The translations under genes were made by a program, and so were the position numbers. Below the pieces are notes generated by a model. It had not been told where the DNA came from, did no database searches, and saw only the letters and a list, made by a program, of their open reading frames with translations. Shown here piece by piece: positions 35,457-45,152 of a stretch of DNA of 64,000 nt. Source of the stretch: Acanthochlamys bracteata (lineage: Eukaryota > Streptophyta > Magnoliopsida > Pandanales > Velloziaceae); contig CM034129.1 in the NCBI GenBank assembly GCA_019914995.1, positions 8,797,725 through 8,861,724 on the forward strand, read 5' to 3'. How positions within the stretch are numbered: position 1 is the stretch's first letter; each line of letters opens with the position of its first letter.

Positions 35457-35822
35457 TTGCATTTCTCTCAGCATTTGCGAGCAATGCTTAGAAAACTTCG
35501 GTTGGTCCTGCCATCCGGCTCCGGCAACAATGTGGTTTTGGTCCGAAGGTTCTACGGCAATGGCAGAAGTAGTCTTGCCATTGCGACTAGGAGTTTGCGG
35601 CGTTCCAGTAAGAGCACTGTAAGGTTAGGAGGAAAGCGTCCGCGAAGGAGGCTGACGCTGCGGTGCCTGGCTAGATGGTCTAGAGTGCGGTGGCGAGCAG
35701 TTTTAGAGCTGCTTCGGCCGTTGAAACTGGTGTTTGTGGAGGCGGCATTTGGCCGGCGGTCAGTCTCGTCTCAACAGATTTCCTTGCCGTTCTTGTATCC
35801 CCTTCCATTCCCCATTATATGA
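35457..35822 (+). CDS. Arg-rich single-exon ORF, function unknown
   Basis: Open frame of 121 codons from ATG at 35457; a second in-frame ATG 27 bases on would give 112 residues. GC is clearly higher than in the flanks. The product is very basic (RRFYGNGRSS, RSLRRSSKSTVRLGGKRPRR, ARWSRVRWRAVLELLRPLK), with a hydrophobic tail (FLYPLPFPII). A TATA-like TCTATAAG lies near 35422. No recognised domain. The layout (short, intronless, basic) recalls the IBH1-like gene at 56.8 kb, but no HLH is seen. It may be a lineage-specific gene or a decayed exon. Confidence 0.4.
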   Translation: MHFSQHLRAMLRKLRLVLPSGSGNNVVLVRRFYGNGRSSLAIATRSLRRSSKSTVRLGGKRPRRRLTLRCLARWSRVRWRAVLELLRPLKLVFVEAAFGRRSVSSQQISLPFLYPLPFPII

Positions 35823-36261
35823 GTATGCATGCGTGTATAATCCTACGTTCTTTTTTTAAAACACATTTATGAAATACATTTATTTTAGGATATAAATTTA
35901 TTTTAGAAATAAATGTAAGCGCCTATTTCAATAAGCTCATGCACCCAACCGAACCCTCTAGTGGTCGACTGTGTTGTAAACTTAGCAATATTGGCTGCTG
36001 GCAGCCAGTTGACTGGTGTGATTGTTGAATGTTGATTCTTTGATTTATTGGTTACAATATGTTCCTGTTAAGCAACTGAGCAAGTTTGTTTCAATGTTTG
36101 GGATTAGTATGTTACATTTGATTCAAACTATTTAGTATAATTTTGGTGATTGTTATTCTCATATTTTGATGCTTGGAGCTTTGAAGTGCTGTTGGAAACT
36201 TTGTTTATGTAATGTGTAATGTGTTGGTATGTGTAATATGTAATACTTGCAGCTGGAGTTA

Positions 36262-38130
36262 GGTTGGCATGTGTAATGTGTTGCAACAGTGACACCGTCT
36301 GGTCGTCCCTCTGACCCCGTCGAATTGACATGATAGCAAGCGATCTAGACACAATTTTGAATCGATTGTTGAATCAAGTATTCTAATTATGTCATAGCAC
36401 CTAGGAGCTAGGACCACACCGAGTTTTTTAATAGATGTTGAACGGTTTCAGATATGGGCTAAATTACAAATATCTAAAAAATTTATTTAAAAATTTAAAA
36501 AATATAAAATAAATTCGACAAGTAAAATTTTTTTATTACTTACTTTTATTTTGTTAGATCAAAAGATAAAACGCTTTATAAAAAAAATAAAAAAACTTTT
36601 TATTGTAGTAAAATTTAAATTTTTAATGGGTTGGCATGTGTAATGTGTTGCAACAGTGACACCGTCTGGTCGTCCCTCTGACCCCGTCGAATTGACATTA
36701 TACCAGGCGATCTAGACACAATTTTGAATCGATTGTTGAATCAAGTCTTCTAGTTATGTCATAGCACCTAGGAGCTAGGACCACGCCCAGAGTTTTTCAA
36801 TAGATGTTGAACGATTTCAGGTATGTGCTAAAACTAATTTACAAATATCTAAAAAATTTATTTAAAAATTTAAAAAATATAAAAAAATTTGACAAGTAAA
36901 TTTTTTTTTACTTATTTTATTTTGTTAGATCAAAAGATAAAACGCTTTATAAAAAAAATAAAAATACTTTTTATTGTAGTAAAATTTAAATTTTTAATGG
37001 GTTGGCATGTGTAATGTGTTGCAACAGTGACACCGTCTGGTCGCTGACCTCGTCGGATTGACATGATACCAGGCGATCTAGACACAATTTTGAATCGATT
37101 GTTGAATCAAGTCTTTTAATTATGTCATAGCACCTAGGAGCTAGGACCACACCGAGTTTTTCAATAGATGTTGAACGGTTTCAGATATGGGCTAAATTAT
37201 AAATATCTAAAAAATTTATTTAAAAATTTAAAAAATATAAAATAAATTCGACAAGTAAAATTTTTTTATTACTTACTTTTATTTTGTTAGATCAAAAGAT
37301 AAAACGCTTTATAAAAAAAATAAAAAAACTTTTTATTGTAGTAAAATTTAAATTTTTAATGGGTTGGCATGTGTAATGTGTTTACAATGAAGACACCGTC
37401 TGGTGTCACTGACCGTCGGATTGACATGATAGCAGGCGATCTAGACACAATTTTGAATCGATTGTTGAATCAAGTCTTCTAGTTATGTCATAGCACCTAG
37501 GAGCTAGGACCACGCCCAGAGTTTTTCAATAGATGTTGAACGATTTCAGGTATGGGCTAAAACTAATTTACAAATATCTGAAAATTTATTTAAAAATTTA
37601 AAAAATATAAAAAAATTCGACAAGTAAATTTTTTTTTTTACTTATTTTTATTTTGTTAGATCAAAAGATAAAACACTTTATAAAAAAAATAAAAATACTT
37701 TTTATTGTAGTAAAATTTAAATTTTTAATGGATTGGCATGTGTAATATGTTGCAACAGTGACATCGTCTGATCGTTGACCTCGTCGGATTGACATGATAC
37801 CAGGCGATCTAAACACAATTTTGAATCGATTGTTGAATTAAGTCTTCTAATTATGTCATAGCACCTAGGAGCTAGGATCACGCCCAGAGTTTTTCAATAG
37901 ATATTGGACGATTTTAGGTATGGGCTAAAACTAATTGATAGCCCAACTCTAGAATTCCATTTCAGAAAGTAAGTTTTTAATTTTTTAGTATATTTTTATA
38001 AATATTTAAAAATTTTATTTAAAAATTTGAAAAATATAATATTAGATAATTAATTTTTTTATTACTTATTTTTATTTTATTAGATAAAAAAATAAAATTC
38101 CTTTTTAAAAAAATAAAAAATCTTTTTATT
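36262..38130 (+). repeat. Tandem array of five units of about 367 bp
   Basis: Units begin with GGTTGGCATGTGTAATGTG (GATTGGCATG in the last) at about 36262, 36629, 37000, 37362 and 37731. Each holds a GC-richer half (GACACCGTCTGG, ATCGATTGTTGAATCAAG, GCACCTAGGAGCTAGGA) and an A/T-rich half (TTAGATCAAAAGATAAAACGC). Units 1 and 3 share one variant (GGACCACACCGAG; GGGCTAAATTA). Units 2, 4 and 5 share another (ACGCCCAGAG; GGGCTAAAACTAATT). The last unit decays after about 37940. Confidence 0.9.
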
Positions 38131-38194
38131 TTAAAAACTTTTTATTTCAAAAGTACTTTCATAGTAATCCACAAACTTTACTCACATCCCATCT

Positions 38195-38432
38195 TGGGGT
38201 TGTTTGGTAGTGCATTTCGCACTATTTATGATTCATTAATTCAGATTTCTTAATAAGTCTTCTTTAGTTTTGTATGAATTTTTTTAAAATTTAAAAGTAT
38301 AAATAAATCGTATATTATAGATTAATATATATATATAATGTATAATTATTTTTGAGGTCAAAAAGTTAAATTCGTTTTATGAAAAGCTTCAAAATAAGTT
38401 TGTTTTAGAAAAGCTTCTCAAACGACACCTTC
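38195..38432. mobile_element. AT-rich MITE-like element
   Basis: Left end TGGGGTTGTTTGGTAG and right end CTCAAACGACACCTTCA are loosely complementary. The A/T-rich interior contains AAGCTTC-type sub-terminal words. Target duplication not seen. Confidence 0.45.
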
Positions 38433-38706
38433 ATTTCTATGTTTTTGCGAGTCGGCAGCTATTCACCAGGTGTTCGACGGAAATTCTCAGAGAGCACGAC
38501 ATCCACCTTCCACGCATACTCCTGCATGCCCATCTAAAGCCACAATGCACTATACTACAAGAATCTCCCAAACAAACAACACTCTTTCTTCCTCCTATAA
38601 ATTTCAAAAAAGAAAAAGAATTAATTCAAGAATCTTCTAGCTAGTGAAGTTCCGTTGCAACAGAAACTGTGAAGCAGCAGCAACACTCCCTCTGTAGACT
38701 GCAGCC

Positions 38707-39335
38707 ATGGCGAAAAGCTAAGTCGAAGTATCAGTGAACCAACCCACGCAGCAATATCCATACTTGAATCTGCTTCTGCTCTTATATAAAGCTTCCGGTC
38801 CCCTCAACAAGATCACCGACACCTCTGCGCTTAATCAATCTTTCCTATTTTAGATACTCCTATACACAAACTAACATTCAGATGAACTGATTCGATTATG
38901 GTTTTAAATTGATTCATTAACCGGTTTCATTTCTATACGGATGATATGACAAGGAAAATAGAAGCACACCACTTCTGCTCTCACTACAACGAGGACTTGC
39001 GTCAGTGTTTAATCGTTGATAGTCCTGAACCGGACGCAATATTCAATGGTGTCGAGTACCTTATCAGCGAGGACATATATATTCCTTGATTTGCTGGGCG
39101 ACGAGAAGCCGCTGTAGCACTCGCATGAGTACAACCGGACGTCAATAGCGGGGGTCTTGCTCCTCCGTCGCTGGCATCCGTCGCTCGCAAAGATCTTGAG
39201 AAAGTTGCGAAAACTTATGGCCAAATATTCATTCTAGCAGGTTAATGGTGGGGATCCGTGATCTCTCGGTCTTCTGCAGGAACATGAGGGCGCTTACACG
39301 TGTTTCCAGTTCTACCCTGAGCTGGCCCAAGGTTT
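38707..39335 (+). pseudogene. Oil-body-associated protein (OBAP) pseudogene
   Basis: OBAPs are small plant proteins that coat seed oil bodies and affect their stability. Plus-strand translation shows the family core: FHFYTDDMTRKIEAHHFCSH, then NEDLRQCLIVDSPEPDAIFN, GVEYLISEDIYI, and farther on LEKVAKTYGQIF. Upstream, ESASALI...SF near 38765 fits the N-terminal part, with a likely intron about 38835-38925. A stop follows ISEDIYIP, frames change between 39080 and 39180 (GDEKPL and HSHEYNRTS in one frame, KDLEKVAKTYG in another), and the possible start ATGGCGAAAAGC is followed at once by a stop. It is therefore non-functional. A MITE-like element abuts its 3' end. Confidence 0.75.
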
Positions 39336-39600
39336 CAATAAGAGAGTGTTTCGGAACTGAATTCATAAAAATAAAAAATAAAAAATAAAAATATTTGAAA
39401 AATAAGTTACGAATGAAGTTTATTTTTTATATTTTAAATGATTTTTGAAGTGAGTTAAGAGAAAGAAATGTAGTGGAATTTAAATTTTATTTGTGTAGAA
39501 TCGAAAATTTGAATTTTTAATTTTATTTATAATTAAAATATAAAAAATTAATAAAAAATGAAAGAAATTAGAGTTATACTAATTTGAAACATGTCTAGAT
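39336..39600. mobile_element. AT-rich MITE-like element at the end of the OBAP pseudogene
   Basis: It begins AGAGAGTGTTTCGGAAC and ends ATTTGAAACATGTCT, imperfect inverted ends of the same type as at 34.2 kb, around an A/T-rich interior. Confidence 0.5.
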
Positions 39601-40157
39601 TGATACCCGAAACAAGACACGCAGTGAATTACTTAAACCCAAATTAGTAACGCAAGTTCGTCAAGAAAAGTTAAGAATCAGATTTTGAAATAGAAAATGA
39701 CCAACAGTGACTTAATAAACATAGCACTTATGTCCTATTGGTAAATTGAAGACCAGCTCAGGGTCCTCTGTGGCTCACTAAGACAAGAATCTAACAAAGA
39801 TAATGACTTACATAATCCATGACCTTAGTCCAAGCAATTGTTTGTTTCAAAAATTCCCTGAGCTAGGCCTGAGCTTCAAATGTGAAGTCTCCCCTAAGGC
39901 AGAAATTGATCCTTCATTTCATGCTAAGAAACTCATTGCATGCAAAAATATACAAGAGGTTCGTAATTAAGTTCCTATATATGAAAGAAGCCATATATAG
40001 TTCATGCACAAGTCAGCACTTAAATCATAATAATAATAGAAAACAAGGGATTCATGTATGTATAATTTATACAGTGGAAGATGAACATGAACATGAACAT
40101 TTGGATAACCAGCAGCTGCAGATCATCATCAGCAACTAGTTTATGCTGGTTTTCATC

Positions 40158-40280
40158 AGAAGACCTAGAGGAGAAGAGAGAGGGTACAGCTTAGTTTCCA
40201 TGATCTAGAATGTTAACAGGAAAGAGATCTAGAGGCAAGTTAAGCTGAAGCTGTACTCTCTCTCTTCTCCAGTAGGCTTC
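40158..40280 (-). ncRNA. MIR529: MIR529 microRNA precursor hairpin
   Basis: On the minus strand the 5' arm carries a 21-nt segment (40268-40248, core GAGAGAGTACAGCTT) matching the miR529 mature sequence as I know it. The 3' arm carries the star (40190-40170, core GCTGTACCCTCTCTCTTC). The arms pair over 23 bp (40170-40192 with 40248-40270) with one A-C mismatch, and the pairing extends weakly outward (GAAGACCT with AGTAGGCTTC). The two 21-nt segments give exact 2-nt 3' overhangs at both ends, as Dicer products should. The loop is about 55 nt. miR529 targets SPL transcription-factor mRNAs at a site overlapping that of miR156. The primary transcript would run leftward; its promoter is not defined. 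Confidence 0.9.
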
Positions 40281-40337
40281 AATGATAGATATCTCACCAC
40301 TACTCAGCCTACGAGGACAACAACGATAGCATCCCCT

Positions 40338-40614
40338 TTAGGGGACGTTTGGGATTGGTTATGAAATAGAGCTTTTGTGAAATAAAAGATATTTTTATCT
40401 TTTTTAAAAAATGAGTTATACTTTTTTTACTTAAAAAAAAATAATAAAAATATGTAATAAAAAATCTCACTTTATAAAATTTTTCTACACTTTCTAAATT
40501 TTTAAATAAATTTTTTATATATTTATAAAATATATATTAAAAAATATAAAATGGAAAAAAATTGAGAAAAGCTGATAAGTAGTTTTTGAAACGGAGAACC
40601 AAACAGCGCCTAAA
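40338..40614. mobile_element. AT-rich MITE just upstream of MIR529
   Basis: Left end TTTAGGGGACGTTTGG and right end CCAAACAGCGCCTAAA form 16-bp terminal inverted repeats with two or three mismatches. Sub-terminal words (AAATAGAGCTTTTGTG; GAAAAGCTGATAAGTAG) are typical of plant AT-rich MITEs. It ends about 60 bp from the MIR529 hairpin on the promoter side. Confidence 0.7.
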
Positions 40615-40619
40615 TAGAC

Positions 40620-41870
40620 TAGCGCAACTTGAACATAGAGCTAAACCTGCTTCTTCTTCCATTATTGTGGACGAGGAAGAGAAAGGTAAGCATACATGCA
40701 CTACAGGCTAGCTCACAATACTTGTATATAGAAGAACAACAATAGCTATTTATCTACATCATGCAACAAAAATGAAGGACGATACTCTGTTAAATTATCT
40801 AGCTATTAACTGGAATAGGAATAGGAATAGGATTTCAATAGCATGTAGTGTCGCTTTGCTGATTAATGCACAGAGAGTAGATCACCGCTCTTTGCTAGAT
40901 AGCTAGCTAGGTTCGAAAAACGGAAAAATCCGACAAAATTAACTATCTAGCTGGTTATGAAACAAAAATTCCATAATTCAATTTGTTGATGACACAAATT
41001 GTTACATTATTAGACCTTCAAATTATGTTAAATCAAGACTAATAGTGTGTAGGACTTTGTGTACCCGAGCGAAAGACGAACTAATTTGATAAATTAGAGC
41101 CGGATTAAAAGTATAGGAGGCCTGTGATAGTTCTCAAAGTGTAAAACGGACTAGCTAATTTAAAGATGAACTAGCAATTCGTTTTGATTTTGATTAAGTG
41201 GACCATAGTTTGATGGTCTTAATAACCCATGCTCTTTAATAGTCCTATATTAACTGTGTGTTGGATTGATATGTGATTATAAATAAGGAATGCTAATCTC
41301 TTAGAGAGTTGGTCAATTCTTTTAGTATGGAAATCTGATCCGATATTTTTTCATTAATCTTCTTCATTCTAGTTATGCAATCTCAAGTCATAGCTGGTTA
41401 GCTTTGGGAAAGATTTTGTGATAACCTTCTATGTCCACATCAAGGTGTCCTTTTTGTTCTGCACATGTTTTTGCTTGTCTGAAATATCATCTGCAGTTAC
41501 TTCTTTTACTAGCTACCTCTTCCTACACCAGCACTATACGAATAATTTTCAATTTTAGTTGCGAAGAGGGCAATGGAGGAAGCAAATCGAACTATATATG
41601 TATACAAGTGGATGGATCATAGCTTCCAGTTTATTATCATCTTTATTCATGCCATCTCTGTACAACCATGTCACCCAAGGATCTATCTAGCCTAGGTCTA
41701 ACTTAACGCGGATTATAGCTTGATTTTCTAACAATCAATCAACAAAGACATACATGTCTAACGAGCTAGCAATGATCATCATGCATGCACTCCTTCAAGG
41801 GTTCTGTCTCTCCTCAATATCTTGCTACTTTTCAAGGCCAATACTATCGGAAGGATGAAAAAATCTATAA
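40620..41870. other. Intergenic region, no gene recognised
   Basis: Ordinary complexity with GCTAGCTAGCTAG-like words near 40900. It may include the promoter and 5' part of the MIR529 primary transcript. A short plus-strand frame (41431-41622) looks non-coding. Confidence 0.4.
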
Positions 41871-42695
41871 GTGACAATTTAGATTGGTGGGTTGATTTTA
41901 AGCCGATCTATTTAATAATTTGATCAAATTCGTTTAATCTTAACCTCAACTCATAAATTTATACCGTCAAAATTATCAACTCTAATCCAACCTATTTAAT
42001 AACCGGATCATATTTGGGTCGAGACCCATTTAATCATTATAATTTTTAATTCTATACTTTTAAATTTGAGTAAATTATAAAATCAGTTGGCATAAAAATA
42101 CATGATGTTCTTGGTGAAAAGATAAGTTGAATGTCCATCAAAATATATATTTTTAATATCTTAATCGATCCTTAGAATATCTAAAAAAAATTATTTTATT
42201 TTATAAAAATATATTGTAACAGTTGAAATTTTATTATTATAAATACATACTAATAATTTTGATAAAAATTTAGATAAACATAACTAGCTACCAAATTTTG
42301 ATAAAATTTTTTATACAACATTCAAATTCGTCATTAAAAAAATACATATTTAGTAGTAGTTCGATAATATTGTAATTTTTATTTACACTATTTTACTAAA
42401 TCATAAAAATAAATAATTAATTATAAATATAATATAATTTAATAATTTATAAATTATTATTATTAATTTTTTTACTGCCAAAATTTTATTATATGGTAAA
42501 TCAAAATTTAAAAAAAATTTCTTCAAAAGGTGGTAACTTGGGTTGAAATATTTAATAACCGGGCCAAATTCGTTCAATCATAATACAACCTCTATATTTA
42601 TAAGGATCAAAATTTTTAACCTTAAACTCTAACCCTAATTAAATAAGTCAATTTCAGGTTAAATTTTTGGGTTATCATATATCACTATCCCTAAC
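41871..42695 (+). repeat. Dispersed AT-rich repeat family, copy 2
   Basis: It shares with copy 3 the ordered words TCAAATTCGTT, GGGTC/GGATC, AAATTATAAAATCAGTTG, ATGATGTTCTTGGTGAAAA, TCAAAATATATATT, and near the end TTAAATTTTTGGGTTATCATATA and ACTATCCCTA. The opening word (TTTAATAATTTGATCAAATTCGTTTAATC-like) recurs in direct orientation near its end (TTTAATAACCGGGCCAAA, then TTCGTTCAATC). It has no coding capacity. Confidence 0.75.
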
Positions 42696-44314
42696 AAAAA
42701 CATGAATATATAACCTATTAGTCCAAAGTGCCTCTTTGGCTTTGTCAAAGAAATTGTGCGTTTACATATACGGATACCTTACGCCCATAGTATTAGATAG
42801 AGACATGATATTATTACTTTTTTATAGGAATTACAGTGCTTCCAAGGAACTCTCTCCATCTTAGCTTGGCCTACGAACCATAGAGAGATGGCCAATTGAA
42901 GGTGGTCAATTGTTGCTTAAAATTTACTTGAGATGCTTTATCAACAATCCCCAAGATAAGTGAGAGCATTGGCTTTGTTGGACAAAATACTTGTACAATA
43001 TGAGTGTCTATTCGGCTATCAAATTTATCTTTTCAAAGCGGTATACGCACAACCATCACTACTACTCGTCTCCTTCACAACATGGTCGGCCCTTTCGCTC
43101 GAACGAGTTAGGAGAATAGATCCGTGAGGGGGACACCATGTTACAGGATTTGCACTTTCATTTGCATCTCACACAGAATTGGATGAAATAAATGGTAGAC
43201 AAATCAGCGAGCTATGCACTGCATACTAGGGGATCAAGCTACAACCTCGACGTCAATCCTCTCTAGCAAGCGTCGTAATTACAGTATGCAGCACTTTTAT
43301 TAGGAAACATTTATCGTTGTTAAGGCACTTGGTGTAGCAGCTTGTAAGCTAGCTCTTCCCTTATGAGCAAAAATTCATCCAAACGTTTAATGTATCACAA
43401 CTTAAAGATGCTAGCATAATTCTGATTGGCTTCTCCCGTACGAAGCAGTTAACGGTAGAATTTTTCTAAGACAGCTTCAAAGACAATACCAAGTTTCAAG
43501 GGATGGGTAAGGATATTCGGGAGGTACCTACCAACAAGATGCAGCTACCAAGGAGGAGGCGCCAACCTGCGAGGAACTGTAGGACTTGCCCAGAATGCAA
43601 GTCATGACAACTCCCTTCAAGACCTAGGCCCTTTCAGAAGTGACCCAAGCACGATCATAGGAAACCATGTTTTGGCTCGGATGTTACCACAAAGTGCTCG
43701 GGTGTCTTTGAAAGTAACTTGAGTCCAAATAAAAGAGGCGGGCACTCATCATAGCTCGAGCACTTGTGCTTGGAGCAATTTAGCCCTTATTATTTACTCA
43801 TTAGGATTCTTATTAGTTTCATTCTCAATTATTTAGAAGTTTACTTAATGAAGACTTATAGTATGCGTAGTTAGCAGACTCGAATCTGACCATCCGAATT
43901 GACGAGAAAATCGTTAATCTGAATACCAAAGCGATTTGGATCTGCAAATTAATTAGGTATTTTGTTGACCGGATTGACCCTAACCGACATGTTCGGATCA
44001 AATAAAGAACTGTCGAACCTCCCAGACGGGTCAACCGGGTGTTCATGTTCCTCTCTCTACTGCTCACAAGCTTGACTGTCTCAATGAATTACTTCGAATC
44101 GAAGCTACTAGCAGGTGTGTTATATACTGGGATGGTGCTCGTGTTCACAACTTTTTGGATATATAGCGAGCCATCGGCGATAACTATCTAAAACCATTCG
44201 TCATTTTAGAGCCCGAGATAACTATGAATGAACGAAGCGATAAAGATTTGTGTTTGATTATAACTAGTAATGTATTGCGGGATGTAATAACGAATACGGG
44301 TGATAAGTTAGAGT
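42696..44314. other. Unexplained region of higher complexity
   Basis: From about 42960 to 43800 the GC is higher than in the surrounding repeats and no tandem or inverted structure is evident. Plus-strand translation is stop-rich. No family recognised. It may be a decayed retroelement or gene remnant. Confidence 0.3.
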
Positions 44315-45152
44315 GTGTCAGTTTTTGATCGATCTATTTAACAATTAGGTCAAATTCGTTCAACCCTAATCTAATATATGAATTTATGTGGGTCAAAATT
44401 ATCAACTATAATCTAACATATTTAATAACCGAATTAAATTTGGATCGACTCATTGAATAATTAAAATTATTAATTTTATTTATTCACTGTTAAGATTGAG
44501 TGAAATTATAAAATCAGTTGAAATTAGTGTGCAAGATGTTCTTTGTGAAAATATATGGTGAGTAACTATCAAAATATATATTCCTTAGTATTTTCACTAG
44601 TCTTTAAAATTTTTCAAAAAAGTTTTTTATTCTTAATTTTTAAGAATATGTGGTGACAGTTAAAATTTATGATTATAATTATATAGTAATAGCTTCAATA
44701 AAAATTCTAATAAATATAACTAGATGACAAATTTTTGATAAAAATTCTTATCAAAAATTCAAATTCGTCATTAAATAAATATATATAGTAATATTTTCGA
44801 TAATATTATAATTTTCATCATAAACTATTTTACTAATTCATTAAAATGAATGATTAATTATAAATAAAATATAGTATTAAATATATAAATTACAATTATT
44901 AATTTTTTATTATCAAAATTTTATTATACGGTAAGAAAATACCAAAATGTAATTTCAAGATACGACAATTCGAATTGATGGATCAATTTTGTTGAGCTGA
45001 GTTGACTCATTTAATAATCAAGTCAAATTCGATCAACCCTAACCCAACTTATATTTTTATACGGGTCAAATTAATCCTTATCTAAATTAAATAGATCAAT
45101 CTTGAGTTAAATTTTTAGGTCGGTCATATATTGTCATCCCTACTAATGAACG
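44315..45152 (+). repeat. Dispersed AT-rich repeat family, copy 3
   Basis: Same orientation as copy 2, about 1.6 kb downstream of it. Shared words include TTCGTTCAACCCTAATCTAA, AATTATAAAATCAGTTGAAA, GATGTTCTTTGTGAAAA, TCAAAATATATATTCC, and the end GTCGGTCATATATTGTCATC. Similarity is moderate, so both copies are old. Confidence 0.75.

Noticed and set aside
39002-39224. Minus-strand frames near 39.1 kb
   Set aside because: Antisense shadows of the OBAP pseudogene on the plus strand.
40081-40100. GAACAT repeats near 40.08 kb as a regulatory array
   Set aside because: Only three short hexamer units; chance is sufficient.
42620-42645. Telomere-like CTAACCCTAA words
   Set aside because: One or two degenerate units within the dispersed repeat; not an interstitial telomere array.
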